A stretch of 64,000 nucleotides of DNA from Bradyrhizobium zhanjiangense (GCF_004114935.1 NZ_CP022221.1:5353001-5417000); one strand, 5' to 3'. Positions 8,525 to 17,063 are shown, counted from the first letter of the stretch. The notes: generated by a model from the sequence alone, not told the origin. Translations and numbers: made by a program.

Positions 8525-9315
8525 GACAGCCCTGATCCGTAGATCATCCACTTCGTGGAGGTGATCTTGATCGCGGTAGCCATGCCGTTCGCAGCCAAGG
8601 TGCGGCTTCCGGTGGACCCGGTGCCGGCCTGGACCATAGTGTCCGAATTGATCGCAATCGTGACGGTGTTGATCTCGTTGATGAACGTGATGGCCGAGCC
8701 GATCGGGTAAGCTACGTTGGCGTTGCTGTCGATCGTGAAGGTCCGCGCATTGTTGTCCGAAGCGGGATGCAGAATCTGCGTCTGCGCGTCGGCCAATACC
8801 GTGGTGTATGCGGCCGACTTGATGCTCTGCGGGATGCCGCTGTACGACTGTGCTTGCGAAGCCGAGGTCGCGGCGTTGGTCGCGCTCGAACTCGCGTTCG
8901 ACGCGGAGGTCGCTGCCGCGGTGGCGCTGGTCGCGGCATTCGTTGCCGAAGTCGCAGCGCCAGATGCGGATGTTGCCGCCGCGGTGGCGGAAGCTGCCGC
9001 GTGTGTTTCGCTCGTCGCCCCGGCAGAAGCTGCTGCCACTGCATCGTCGCGTGCTGCTAGAATCTCATCCGCCGAAGTCGTGTCGCCTATGCTGGCTTTT
9101 ACACTCGTGGAGAGCTGGTCGAAGCTAACGACGCCGTTCATGATCGCGCCGTCTGAGCGCAAGCTGGTCTTCAGGAAATCGACGATCTCGCTGGTCGAGC
9201 TCGCCACCGCGTTGAGATCGGCATGCACCTGATTGGCGGGTAGCGGCCGCGCCGGGTTGGCGTTCTGGTAGCTGACGTAATCGTATTGGCGCGTGTATTT
9301 GGTGGGATATGACAT
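8521..9315 (-). CDS. Phage tail fibre protein
   Basis: A 264-residue fibre-like protein. An aromatic N-terminus (YTRQYDYVSYQ) leads to a helical segment. Residues 92-156 are a low-complexity Ala/Ser/Thr/Asn repeat (units such as AATSATNAATSA), the kind of shaft found in phage tail fibres. The C-terminal 100 residues are beta-rich with T/N/S-rich strands and probably form the trimeric tip. It is the first gene of the remnant operon and overlaps the next gene by four bases. Host-receptor binding is inferred from fold type. Confidence 0.75.
   Translation of the reverse strand: MSYPTKYTRQYDYVSYQNANPARPLPANQVHADLNAVASSTSEIVDFLKTSLRSDGAIMNGVVSFDQLSTSVKASIGDTTSADEILAARDDAVAAASAGATSETHAAASATAAATSASGAATSATNAATSATAAATSASNASSSATNAATSASQAQSYSGIPQSIKSAAYTTVLADAQTQILHPASDNNARTFTIDSNANVAYPIGSAITFINEINTVTIAINSDTMVQAGTGSTGSRTLAANGMATAIKITSTKWMIYGSGLS
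8848..9042 (-). repeat. In-gene tandem Ala/Ser/Thr repeat of the tail fibre
   Basis: The DNA encoding fibre residues 92-156 is internally repetitive, built from gcg/gcc-rich units coding for AATSA-like motifs. Such stretches can change length by slippage, which would change fibre length. Confidence 0.6.
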
Positions 9316-9672
9316 CTATCGCCGACGGGGTGAGAGGAAGTGCGCGGGATTGCGCGGTGGGTGCCGTCGGCGAAGCGGCGTAGACGTCCGTGGGATGAAT
9401 TATGACTCTGGAGTAGTAAGCGGAAAGTTACGGCGATACTTCTGCCAGGTCGTTTACTGATTTGGGCGCCCGTGCGTTGGTCGCTGGTTTGCACATCGTT
9501 GGTCTGATTTGAATTTCCCAAGTGCCGTTAGACGCTTAAGCTTGCAGGGAGGGCAGCCCTACTCTTATGCGGTTTTAGCACTGCGAAGGTGCGGCTTGAT
9601 GCGCGGCACCGAGCCCGCCACTTTGCTGCGTTGCGCCTAACGCCTCTCGCTTCCAAAATCGGCAACATCGGT
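9316..9672. other. Gene-free stretch upstream of tail fibre
   Basis: No supported gene. It lies between divergent genes (tail fibre on the minus strand, RlpA-like on the plus strand), so it should hold any promoters, but none is obvious by eye. Confidence 0.45.
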
Positions 9673-10284
9673 ATGCATTCACCGTTTGCCGCCACATGGA
9701 ATCGTGTTCAGGAACACGCCTCAAAAGATCGCATTGTCCCTCCGCCCAACGATGTATTGAGGCCGACCGTGCGTCTTATTTGTAGAATAGTTGCGATCGC
9801 AACAGTCCCGGCGTGGATATGGACAGTAGACTCTGCTGCAGCACAGGACTTCAACGATAGATGGTCTGTCATTCCAAAGGCACACGCCGAGCCCACTCCC
9901 GCAGCACCGGAGCAGACAGTTCAGAGTCCACAGACGCAACCTGCTATCGAAGAGGATCCAACGCGGAGCTCGGGAGATCATCCAGCTACTCAATCTTTCA
10001 ACCGAGTGTTCTCTGGGAAAGCTTCCTACTATTCATATACGAAACGGAAGACGGCGAGTGGCGCAACGTTCGATCGGGATTCGCTAACTGCTGCTCATCG
10101 CAACCTGCCGTTCGGTACGCACGTACGCGTCACCGAAATTATGAGCAGCAAATCGGTGGTCGTTCGTATCACCGATCGCGGACCATGGGTTCGCGGTCGC
10201 GTGATCGACCTCTCACTTGGCGCCGCTCGCAGCTTAGGGATTACCGATCGTGGCATCGCCCAAGTTCGCGCAGAGGTGCTTTAG
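9673..10284 (+). CDS. RlpA-like double-psi beta-barrel protein
   Basis: A secreted protein of the RlpA family, whose members bind or cleave septal peptidoglycan. With the ATG at 9673 it has 203 residues. A hydrophobic signal-like segment ending in an AAAQ site lies at about residues 33-60, followed by a proline-rich linker. The catalytic-type barrel runs from about residue 110: GKASYYSYTKRKTASGATF, then LPFGTHVRVT, VVVRITDRGPWVRGRVIDLS and AARSLGI. The conserved HRNLPFGT and TDRGP motifs are intact. No lipobox cysteine was seen and no SPOR domain is present, so it is a short version. An upstream in-frame start at 9589 is possible. Confidence 0.75.
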   Translation: MHSPFAATWNRVQEHASKDRIVPPPNDVLRPTVRLICRIVAIATVPAWIWTVDSAAAQDFNDRWSVIPKAHAEPTPAAPEQTVQSPQTQPAIEEDPTRSSGDHPATQSFNRVFSGKASYYSYTKRKTASGATFDRDSLTAAHRNLPFGTHVRVTEIMSSKSVVVRITDRGPWVRGRVIDLSLGAARSLGITDRGIAQVRAEVL

Positions 10285-10559
10285 CGGGACGGGCTTCTGC
10301 CCTGAGAGGACAGCAGCCGTTGGCCGGGGACGCCCTGCGCTCGCAGAGCTCCTCGAAGCGAACGTCCGGGTCTGAGCGCAACTACACCAGCTCACATTGA
10401 ATCACTTCGGGCTCAGCCTCACTCATTGAACGTGCCCAGGCAAGAATGTGGACCGTAAGCACCCCCCGCGGTGTTGCTTGCTCGTACGACTGTCGAGGTC
10501 CTTGAATGGACGTGTGACTGCCGATAACGTCTGGTGGTTTTTGGTCTTGGGGGATTTCA

Positions 10560-11639
10560 GTGCGATATTTGGTGAGCCTGCCCTTCGCGGCAGCTGTTTT
10601 TGTGACGCCCGCGTTTGCCGCTCCGCCAGCAAGCTGTGCTTCTAAGTTTATCGGCGAATGGCGGCATTCCGGAGGAAATAAGGGCACGCTCACTGCCGAC
10701 GGGCGAGCGATCTGTAGTGAGCACGCGGCGTGCCAGGCCGAAGGCACCTGGACTTGCTCAGGAAACAACATGACCTACACGACCAGCCTGGGCTCGTGGG
10801 TGTACACGCTACAGCCGGACGGCTCGATTACGGCCAACGGTGGCATCGCACGGGCCGTGCGAATCGGTCGAGCGCCCGCGGCGCCCGCCAAGCCGGCGGA
10901 GACCGGTTCGAAGGACGCGACACTAGTTGGCAACCAAAATGGAAAACCGGTTAGGCCGACGAAAGATTGTAGCGGCGTGAGCGGCAAGATAGATGGCGTC
11001 GAGCTAAAGCCGATGAAGTGCGACGACGCACCACCAAAAGCCGCTGCAACGGCTCCCGCTCCAACCGCTCAACCAGCCAAACAAGCGCAAGTTACCTCCA
11101 GCACAGTGGCCGGATCGAAGCGCGCACTGGATGCGATCGCCGATATTTCATCCGAGTTCAAGAAGGCGCTCGAGAACGCTTCGCTCAGCATGGAGCATGC
11201 GAAGATCGACCCTTCGCGCATCAAAGAATCGGTAGTGAAAGAGCCGGTAGTCAAAGAAGCCGAGAAGAGCCCAACTCGATTGGAAGCGAAGTCGTCTTCC
11301 GATAACGGGCCTTCCCAGGCAGCCGACGACCCTCAAGATCCGCCGCGAGAAATCACCGACCTTGACCCGGAAGATTACGCTAAGAAGTGCAGAGATGAAT
11401 CCTTCGAAAGCGGCCTCAAGAGCCTAAAACAGGATATCGCTGCTGCAACCAAAAACGTAACGTACGAACGTGATCCGAAAAACACGAAGACAGCTCGCGG
11501 GCTCAAGTTCTACTTAGAAAAGTACAAGCTGGTGAAGAAGGTTCTCAAGAGGTGCGCCGTAGAGGTCCTCAACAAGCAAGTGATCGATCCTATCGAACGA
11601 AGCGGAATCTTAGCCGACATCGCCGATGATCCTCAGTGA
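10560..11639 (+). CDS. Secreted hypothetical protein, 359 aa
   Basis: Begins with GTG at 10560, preceded by a GGGGGA Shine-Dalgarno. A clear signal peptide (MRYLVSLPFAAAVFVTPAFA) ends in an AFA-A cleavage site. Residues 25-105 form a small cysteine-containing domain (CASKFIGEWRHSGG, CSEHAACQAEGTWTCSG) that resembles lipocalin-like or DUF-type secreted modules. A disordered Ala/Pro/Lys linker follows at about 110-260, with a VKEPVVKE repeat. The C-terminal 80 residues are charged and helical. It is probably periplasmic. I recognise no enzyme motif. Confidence 0.6.
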   Translation: MRYLVSLPFAAAVFVTPAFAAPPASCASKFIGEWRHSGGNKGTLTADGRAICSEHAACQAEGTWTCSGNNMTYTTSLGSWVYTLQPDGSITANGGIARAVRIGRAPAAPAKPAETGSKDATLVGNQNGKPVRPTKDCSGVSGKIDGVELKPMKCDDAPPKAAATAPAPTAQPAKQAQVTSSTVAGSKRALDAIADISSEFKKALENASLSMEHAKIDPSRIKESVVKEPVVKEAEKSPTRLEAKSSSDNGPSQAADDPQDPPREITDLDPEDYAKKCRDESFESGLKSLKQDIAAATKNVTYERDPKNTKTARGLKFYLEKYKLVKKVLKRCAVEVLNKQVIDPIERSGILADIADDPQ

Positions 11640-12227
11640 GCGCGGTCTCGAACTTTTCGGAATCAAAAAATTAGCGAAGCGGCTTTGCGGCCTTCGGACG
11701 CCAAGTGGGCGGCTCCCCCAAGGGGCAGGGTCCGGGCCGGGGGTGGATACCGCCCGGTCTTAGGCATCACATGCAATTGCTTCAACGACCTTGCCCGTAG
11801 CCGCGGGACCTCTGCCCCTTCGAGAACAGTTACCATATCGCTAAGCCGTTGACGTTCTTCGATTCTTGGACTCACAAACGCGCCTGCAACCCGGGCATTT
11901 CTTGTTTGATGTTGCGCGCTTTCGAAACCCGACAAAAGCGCTGAAATCGATAGAATGCGCAAACCGATCAAGCGCTAACTTGTCTGGTTTTACGTATTAG
12001 ACTTTTCCCGACAAAATATTCGTTGCTGATTTTTCGGCGGGCCTCATCCTGATCGCGGGTCGAAAGCCCGAAACACTAGCCGAGAGCCAATCCGGTGAGC
12101 GGCAATCACAAATCTTGTCCAGGGGCCGCGCGCGTATGTCCAAGGCGCACGCCCAAAGGTGCGCGGGGCCGCCTAGTGTCGGTCATTTCGCCCCTGGACT
12201 CGCATCTTGCTCGAAAGGCAAAACACT
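11640..12227. other. Gene-free stretch of about 590 bases
   Basis: No frame here shows a convincing product or start. Several GC-rich inverted segments occur (for example around 11705-11760), but I cannot assign an RNA. Confidence 0.45.
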
Positions 12228-12518
12228 ATGCGCAACTCAACCGCCCCCCGCACCTCGACCCACTCGACTGATCTTGGCGCCCTGCTCGCTCGCCGCAGCA
12301 CTGATCTGATCCTAGCGATCGAAGATGGAAACGTTTTGGTCCGCTGTCAGGTGAGCTCGGCGATCGCCGCCGCGATGCTGGCGCCCCTCAAAGGCAAGGG
12401 CGCCGGCCAATTCCGCGCCCTGCCTGGCAACCTGGTCGAGATCGATGCGGCCGTGACCCTGCCGACGGCGCTACAGATGATGGAAGCCAAAGCAGCAATA
12501 GAGAACACGCTGCATTGA
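12228..12518 (+). CDS. Hypothetical protein, 96 aa
   Basis: A 96-residue soluble protein starting at the ATG at 12228, with a weak GAAAGG upstream; an in-frame start at 12207 is also possible. After a Ser/Thr-rich N-terminus, residues 20-90 form an alternating hydrophobic pattern (DLILAIEDGNVLVRCQVSSAIAAAMLAP) consistent with a small alpha/beta domain. It is the last gene before tRNA-Pro. Function unknown. Confidence 0.5.
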   Translation: MRNSTAPRTSTHSTDLGALLARRSTDLILAIEDGNVLVRCQVSSAIAAAMLAPLKGKGAGQFRALPGNLVEIDAAVTLPTALQMMEAKAAIENTLH

Positions 12519-12573
12519 AAAACGACGTTGGCGGGCGGTGACAAAGCCGCCCGACAGGCTCAAAATCCGCGCT

Positions 12574-12607
12574 CGTGCTTCCCCGGTGCTTCCCCGGGGT
12601 TAGCACG
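12574..12607. repeat. Inverted repeat next to tRNA-Pro
   Basis: CGTGCT and AGCACG arms enclose a duplicated CTTCCCCGG-type motif, giving a compact hairpin about 60 bases from the tRNA 3' end. It could be a terminator for either strand or a remnant of an attachment region. Confidence 0.3.
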
Positions 12608-12663
12608 GGCGCAATTAGCATGGAAAAGGAGAACAAATGTCGCCGCAGTTTCAGCGGGTTAGT

Positions 12664-12740
12664 TGGTCGGGGCAGCTGGATTCGAACCAACGACCTGCAG
12701 TACCCAAAACTGCCGCGCTACCAGGCTGCGCTATACCCCG
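12664..12740 (-). tRNA. tRNA-Pro (TGG anticodon)
   Basis: A 77-base cloverleaf on the minus strand. The acceptor arms pair CGGGG with CCCCG, the anticodon loop reads TTTTGGGTA with anticodon TGG, the T-arm contains GGTTCGAATCC, and the CCA end is encoded. The 3' end faces the accessory region on the left, as expected for an island inserted at a tRNA 3' end. Confidence 0.95.
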
Positions 12741-12814
12741 AATGTCCGGCGAGCCCCGTCGATACACGCTTCCCGGCGCGCCAGCAAGGCGCCAATGACG
12801 CCGTTCCCGGGCGG

Positions 12815-13300
12815 CTATTTGCTGCCGAACAGCGGGTGGGCGACCCGGTCGCCAGGACGGATGCCGTATTTCTGCGCCGTTCCCGCCACCACCTCCAGCA
12901 CCGCCCGGGCCGGCCCCTGGGACGAGATGATCTTGGTCGACATCGGCTCGGTGTTTTCGGCGATGCGCAGGATGCGGCCGTCGGCGCGGATGAAGATCAT
13001 GTCGAGCGAGACGTAGGTGTTCTTCATCCACATCGACACTTCCTGCTCGGGATTGAAGTCGAACAGCATGCCTTTGCCGTCGGCCAGTTCCTTGCGGTAC
13101 ATCAGGCCGGTCTGCTTCTCCTGCTCGGTTGTCGCCATCTCGACCGAGAACACCTGCACGCCGTTTCTGGTGACGATCTCGAGCGGCTGGAAGCTCGCGG
13201 CGCGGACAGATCCGATTGCGACCGCCATGCCGGCAACGACGAGGATGGCGGCAAGACAGCCCTTCGCAACGGACCAGACGGCCTTTCGATCAGAATTCAT
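12815..13300 (-). CDS. DUF192 family secreted protein
   Basis: A 161-residue protein with an N-terminal signal or anchor segment (residues 12-34, ending VRAAS) and a DUF192 domain. Diagnostic parts are VEMATTEQEKQTGLMYRKEL, GMLFDFNPEQEVSMWMKNTYVSLDMIFI, RIAENTEP and GPARAVLEV, ending GIRPGDRV. DUF192 proteins are small beta-barrels of unclear function, usually exported. The gene lies between the cold-shock gene and tRNA-Pro, all on the minus strand, an order I believe is common in related rhizobia. Confidence 0.9.
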   Translation of the reverse strand: MNSDRKAVWSVAKGCLAAILVVAGMAVAIGSVRAASFQPLEIVTRNGVQVFSVEMATTEQEKQTGLMYRKELADGKGMLFDFNPEQEVSMWMKNTYVSLDMIFIRADGRILRIAENTEPMSTKIISSQGPARAVLEVVAGTAQKYGIRPGDRVAHPLFGSK

Positions 13301-13414
13301 GGGGACTCTCGGGGCGTGGGACTGGAACAGTCCTTACGCAACGGTCGCCGGAAAAGCCAGAGGCGCGCTGGCTGGCCGGCACGCCTCTGCTCACGATTGC
13401 GGGAATTGATGCCT

Positions 13415-13521
13415 TTAGAGCGTTTTCGAGCGAAGTGGATACCGGTTCGCGTGAAGAAAACGCGTCAAAACAAGAATCTAGAGCTTCGGTTCTGAATCAA
13501 TCAGAACCGATCAGGCTCTAG
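13415..13521. repeat. Intergenic palindromic repeat, family A copy 1
   Basis: A roughly 107-base element with TAGAGCG at one end and GCTCTAG at the other, nearly identical to 29731-29837. It contains a hairpin with arms TCGGTTCTGA and TCAGAACCGA near its right end. The right end supplies the TAG stop of the cold-shock gene. Confidence 0.85.
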
Positions 13522-14174
13522 TGCGACTGCAAGCCCGGCGACCCGGTCTCGGGATGGATCTCGGCCGCCATCATGCCCTTGGAGCCGGGCCCGAATCGGA
13601 CCAGCACATATTGGCCGGGGCGCAGCTCAGTCATGCCGAAGCGGCGCAGTGTCTCCATGTGCACGAAGATGTCGGGCGTGCCCTCGCCGCAGGTCAGGAA
13701 GCCGAAGCCGCGCAGCCGGTTGAACCATTTGACCTGGGCCCGCTCCAGGCCGCTGGTCGGGGTGACCGTGACGTGGGTGCGCGGCGGCAGCATCTGCGCC
13801 GGATGGATCGCGGTGGATTCGTCCATCGAGACCACGCGGAATGCCTGATAGCCCTTGGCGCGCTGGACGCACTCAACGACGATGCGGGCGCCCTCGTAAG
13901 CAGTCTGGAAGCCGTCGCGCCTGAGTACGGTGACGTGCAGCAGCACGTCGGGCCAGCCATTGTCGGGCACGATGAAGCCGTAGCCCTTCGAGGCGTCGAA
14001 CCATTTGATGACGCCGTGAACCTCGACGAGGTTGGCGCTGCCTTCACCCAGTCCGGTGAAGGGGCTGAGCGCGCTGTCGCGACCGCTGCCGTGCTCGCCC
14101 ACGGGAACTCCGACCTTCTTGGACTCAAATCCGTCCGACGACCCCATAACCCCGGACCCCACACTGCCATGCAA
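13518..14174 (-). CDS. Double cold-shock domain protein
   Basis: A 218-residue nucleic-acid-binding protein with two cold-shock domains. The first (about 50-117) has GVIKWFDASKGYGFIVPDNG and DVLLHVTVLRR. The second (about 145-212) has AQVKWFNRLRGFGFLTCGEG and DIFVHMETLRRFG. Both keep the RNP1-like KGYGF/RGFGF and RNP2-like LLHV/FVHM signatures. Tandem cold-shock proteins of this type are typical of alphaproteobacteria and act as RNA chaperones. An alternative start is the ATG at about 14147. Its stop codon lies within the adjacent intergenic repeat. Confidence 0.9.
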   Translation of the reverse strand: MHGSVGSGVMGSSDGFESKKVGVPVGEHGSGRDSALSPFTGLGEGSANLVEVHGVIKWFDASKGYGFIVPDNGWPDVLLHVTVLRRDGFQTAYEGARIVVECVQRAKGYQAFRVVSMDESTAIHPAQMLPPRTHVTVTPTSGLERAQVKWFNRLRGFGFLTCGEGTPDIFVHMETLRRFGMTELRPGQYVLVRFGPGSKGMMAAEIHPETGSPGLQSH

Positions 14175-14345
14175 CCCGCCACTTTGGCGGCGCTCGAATC
14201 ACGCGTCTTAAGAGAATGTTCTCAATTCGACGCGACGCGAATCTTTCGACTCAAAAGATAACACTCCCGGTTGCGAGGCATAGACAAAAAAGAGATTCGC
14301 CGGAACCTATGAACAGCTTGCACAGCCGCGAATCAAATTGATGCC

Positions 14346-15107
14346 TCAATTGCCGGCAAAGGGCCCAAGCGCTTCGCCGATGTCGTGATGGATCACGAGG
14401 TCGGCGATGTCGTCCTGCTCGGTCGGCTCGCGATTGATGATCACAAGTCGTGCGCCGGCGTTCTTCGCCATCATCGGAAAGCCCGCTGCCGGCCACACCA
14501 CCAGCGAGGAACCGATGGCGATGAAGAGGTCGCAGGTCTGCGACAGCGCAGCTGCGCGCTGCATTTCATCCTCGGGCATCATCTGGCCGAACGAAATCGT
14601 GGCGGTCTTCACCGGCTCGTCGCACATGGTGCAATTGGGCGCGGCGCCCTCCGCATCGAACCGGCGCTTCACCCAGTCGAGTTGATAGGCCTGCCCGCAT
14701 CCGATACATCGCGCATAAGTAGTATTTCCGTGAAGTTCAATCACGTGCTCGGCAGCCAGCCCCGAGGCTTGGTGCAGATTGTCGATGTTCTGGGTGATGA
14801 CGGCGGGAACCTTGCCGGCGCGGTAGAGCGAGGCCAGTGCGCGATGGCCGCGGCCCGGCTTTGCCGCCGCGAACACCTCCTCCATCGCAAAGCGCCGGCG
14901 CCAGGATTCGTCGCGCGCCTCCTGGCTCGCCACGAACTCTTCGAACGGGATTGGACGGTTGCGCGTCCAGATTCCGCCCGGCGAGCGGAAATCCGGGATG
15001 CCGCATTCGGTCGAGATGCCGGCACCGGTGAACGGCACGATTCGCTTGGCTTCGGCGATCATGTCGCCGAGCCGTTCAACGCCGCTGCGAAGGTCCGATG
15101 CTATCAC
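14346..15107 (-). CDS. cobB: NAD-dependent protein deacylase, Sir2 family
   Basis: A sirtuin that removes acyl groups from protein lysines using NAD. I place the start at the GTG at 15107, preceded by GGGAG, giving 253 residues; the longer frame adds 40 residues unlike a sirtuin. Motifs are PFTGAGIST (26-34) for NAD binding, GIPDFRSPGGIW, TQNIDNLH (105-112), the catalytic histidine in ELHGN (H126) and zinc cysteines at 134, 137, 159 and 162. ISFGQMMPEDEM and IGSSLVVWPAAGFP complete the Rossmann part. It stands alone on the minus strand. Confidence 0.9.
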   Translation of the reverse strand: MIASDLRSGVERLGDMIAEAKRIVPFTGAGISTECGIPDFRSPGGIWTRNRPIPFEEFVASQEARDESWRRRFAMEEVFAAAKPGRGHRALASLYRAGKVPAVITQNIDNLHQASGLAAEHVIELHGNTTYARCIGCGQAYQLDWVKRRFDAEGAAPNCTMCDEPVKTATISFGQMMPEDEMQRAAALSQTCDLFIAIGSSLVVWPAAGFPMMAKNAGARLVIINREPTEQDDIADLVIHHDIGEALGPFAGN

Positions 15108-15369
15108 GTGCTGCTCCCGATGTGTTTTGCGCTCACTGCATGGCACAAGCGCCAAGATTATTGACGCTCTTATCCACCGTGGCGAAAAGAGCGAAGAGAA
15201 ACAGACTCGGCAATTCCTGCCGCCCATCGCATATCACAATCCTGCAATGCCTCCTCCCCATTGACGCCCCATTCGGGAGCCCCAATGGATGTATCGAATC
15301 CGACTCGCGGCGCGATGCGGCGGCAGTGCTCGAGGTCAGTGGAAACAGGTGCGAACAGAGGGGATGGAT

Positions 15370-15534
15370 ATGACCGAAGATGAAGAACGCAAAGCGCGCG
15401 AACGCGAGGAGATCGCCACCCGTGTTGCCGCCTTCCGCGCCACCCAGGAGAAGTTCAAGCGCGAGCGCGAGGAATATTTCGTGTCGACGCTCGAGAATGC
15501 GCGCAAGGTCGAACGTCCCTCGCTCTGGCCGTAG
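15370..15534 (+). CDS. Small charged hypothetical protein, 54 aa
   Basis: A 54-residue, highly charged, probably all-helical protein (MTEDEERKAREREEIATRV...). The Shine-Dalgarno AGAGGGG sits six bases before the ATG at 15370 and overlaps the upstream ATG at 15364, so the second ATG is preferred. A strong terminator follows 30 bases after its stop. It looks like a short coiled coil. Function unknown. Confidence 0.65.
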   Translation: MTEDEERKAREREEIATRVAAFRATQEKFKREREEYFVSTLENARKVERPSLWP

Positions 15535-15563
15535 GGCGTGACGTCACGCGCACACGAACGAAA

Positions 15564-15590
15564 AAAGCCCGGAGCCTCGCTCCGGGCTTT
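15564..15590. terminator. Strong bidirectional intrinsic terminator
   Basis: An 11-bp perfect stem (AAAGCCCGGAG / CTCCGGGCTTT) with a five-base loop is flanked by an A-run on the left and T-rich sequence on the right. It can stop the 54-aa gene on the plus strand and the Gly/Tyr-rich gene on the minus strand. Confidence 0.85.
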
Positions 15591-15605
15591 TCGCTTTAAA
15601 ACTCG

Positions 15606-15893
15606 CTACCAGTGCCGCCAGTAGTGGTGCCGGTAGTACGGTCCGCCGCCATAATAGGCGTAGGGACCCGGTCCGTAATAGTAGCCCGGGTCGTCATAAT
15701 AGCCGTAGCCCGGCCCGTAATAGCCATAGGGATGCGATGCTGCGACTGCGCCCGCCGTAATTGCGCCGGCGGCAAGGCCGAATGCGAGGCCCGGACCGAT
15801 GCCGCGGCCGCGCGCCTCGGCTGGCGCAGGCGCCGCGACCGCGGTTACGCCGACGGCTGCGACGGTGGCCAGAACTGCCAGTGTCTTCTTCAT
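15606..15893 (-). CDS. Small secreted Gly/Tyr-rich protein
   Basis: A 95-residue exported protein. A clear signal peptide (MKKTLAVLATVAAVGVTAVA) ends near APAEA. It is followed by a Gly/Ala-rich helix-like stretch (30-53) and a tail of GYYGPGYGYYDDPG-type repeats ending in a His/Arg/Trp-rich terminus. The start is fixed by AAGGAGG seven bases upstream. Proteins like this are frequent in rhizobia and are thought to be surface or periplasmic. No specific function can be stated. Confidence 0.75.
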   Translation of the reverse strand: MKKTLAVLATVAAVGVTAVAAPAPAEARGRGIGPGLAFGLAAGAITAGAVAASHPYGYYGPGYGYYDDPGYYYGPGPYAYYGGGPYYRHHYWRHW

Positions 15894-16079
15894 GATTTTC
15901 CTCCTTCGCGCGTCTCGCGGGACAACTGCGAGGGCCTGCGATGGTTGCGCGCAGTGCGGAACCGAAAACGGTCAAAAAAAACCGTGAACCCGCGGGAACG
16001 AACGCTCGCTGCGCCGATTGACATCGTAAGTGCGGAAGCCTCCGCCATCCGGGTTGAGGCGACAGCACGAAGACCTCGT

Positions 16080-16112
16080 CAGCATCCTCCGCGGTGCTGG
16101 CGGGGTTTTTTT
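16080..16112 (+). terminator. Possible orphan terminator
   Basis: A CAGCA/TGCTG hairpin is followed by GGCGGGG and a run of seven T. No plus-strand gene is annotated just upstream, so it may end a small RNA or be fortuitous. Confidence 0.4.
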
Positions 16113-16277
16113 AGTTTCGCAGGAGAGATGCAGCAGACCATAGCGGCTGCCAGCGTTGCGGCCTTCGGCCGGCAGTTCGATCCTTCCTCGCGGCACCGAA
16201 AGACGTTTCTTTTTGTGAGCGCGGAACAAGATTTTCGCGCACACGTTGAAGTCGTCTTCAGGCAGAAGAGGCCCGAC

Positions 16278-16403
16278 ATGCCCGCGTGGCTCGAAGTCCT
16301 GCTCAACCTGTGCGGCTATGCCGGTTTCGTGGCGCTCGCGACGCGCGGCGGCACGTTCCGGGATACGTCCGCGAACGACCGGATCTGCGGCGAGAAGCGC
16401 TAG
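16278..16403 (+). CDS. Small hypothetical protein, 41 aa
   Basis: Begins with ATG at 16278 after a GAAGAGG ribosome-binding site. The 41 residues contain one hydrophobic segment (WLEVLLNLCGYAGFVALAT) and a polar C-terminus. It could be a single-pass membrane peptide. It converges on the 65-aa gene with stop codons overlapping. Function unknown. Confidence 0.5.
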   Translation: MPAWLEVLLNLCGYAGFVALATRGGTFRDTSANDRICGEKR

Positions 16404-16597
16404 TTCGCGTGCAGCGCCTGCCCTGCCGTGCGCACCAGCCGATCGGCCTTGACCGCGACACCGGTGTCCTCGGCCTGCGGCCGCAGCGAGAAGCTGATCC
16501 CCACGAAAGCGAGACAGAAGAGCGTGCCGACGATGGCGACGCGCCGGTAGGTGTGGCGATCGCCTTGATGAAAGGACGGCTCTGAAAATGGCGTCAT
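16400..16597 (-). CDS. Small membrane-anchored hypothetical protein, 65 aa
   Basis: A 65-residue protein starting MTPFSEPSFHQGDRHTYRR, then one transmembrane helix (VAIVGTLFCLAFVGISFSL) and a polar tail of about 25 residues that would lie outside the cytoplasm by the positive-inside rule. It resembles a short conserved family of Bradyrhizobium-type genomes, from memory. The Shine-Dalgarno is weak. Its stop overlaps the stop of the convergent 41-aa gene. Confidence 0.6.
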   Translation of the reverse strand: MTPFSEPSFHQGDRHTYRRVAIVGTLFCLAFVGISFSLRPQAEDTGVAVKADRLVRTAGQALHAN

Positions 16598-16783
16598 GAC
16601 AAAATGGCTTCTTCGCAAAATCGCTTCTTGATTGTCGTTGCCACACACCTATCCCAAGTAGCGGCAAGCGCAACGCGATTGGGCTTTTAACCTAACCGAA
16701 TAGGGTTATCGGCTTTCGGACAAGGTTTCGTTAGACGTTGCGCCAAGATCTCGGTGCGCCGCGCCCGACCGCCTTTGTTCCAG

Positions 16784-16826
16784 CTTCGACTCCCTTTCGT
16801 TCGCGAAGAACGAATCGGAATCGAAG
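16784..16826. repeat. Stem-loop repeat, copy 1
   Basis: Nested inverted repeats: outer arms CTTCGACTCC / GGAATCGAAG with one mismatch, and inner arms TTCGTTC / GAACGAA around a GCGAA loop. Copy 2 at 17025 has the same inner arms. Confidence 0.7.
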
Positions 16827-17024
16827 AAATCGGCGCGGAGCAACTCTTAACAAGTGGTGTGAGCGCGCGCGGCGAGTGCCCGATCACGTGAGGTCGATCG
16901 CTGCGGCACCAACAGTTTGTCCTGGCGCAGCCGCGAGTCGCGGTCGCAACAAACGACTGCCTGCAAAAGCCAGCCGTGACCGACATGTCCCGCATCGATA
17001 CAGAAGGCACGGCTTGTTCTGCAT

Positions 17025-17063
17025 CCGACTCCATTTCGTTCGCAAAGAACGAATCGGAGTCGG
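17025..17063. repeat. Stem-loop repeat, copy 2
   Basis: Outer arms CCGACTCC / GGAGTCGG pair perfectly and inner arms TTCGTTC / GAACGAA enclose GCAAA. The outer-arm changes compared with copy 1 keep pairing, which suggests that the structure is selected. Confidence 0.7.

Larger units (their letters stand above)
4400..9315 (-). mobile_element. Prophage remnant
   Basis: Four minus-strand genes are tightly packed in the order tail fibre, carbohydrate-binding-like tail protein, large ejection-type protein, and terminase-small-subunit-like protein. Capsid, portal, large terminase, lysis and integrase genes are absent, so this is a fragment and not an inducible phage. It lies inside the accessory region that ends at the tRNA-Pro gene. 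Confidence 0.7.

Noticed and set aside
12575..13495. Plus-strand frame across tRNA-Pro
   Set aside because: It contains the DSNQRP-like wording that arises when tRNA genes are translated and is antisense to the DUF192 gene.
16140..16205. tRNA-like T-arm (GGCAGTTCGATCCTTCC)
   Set aside because: The T stem has a mismatch and no matching acceptor or anticodon arm is present, so no tRNA is called.
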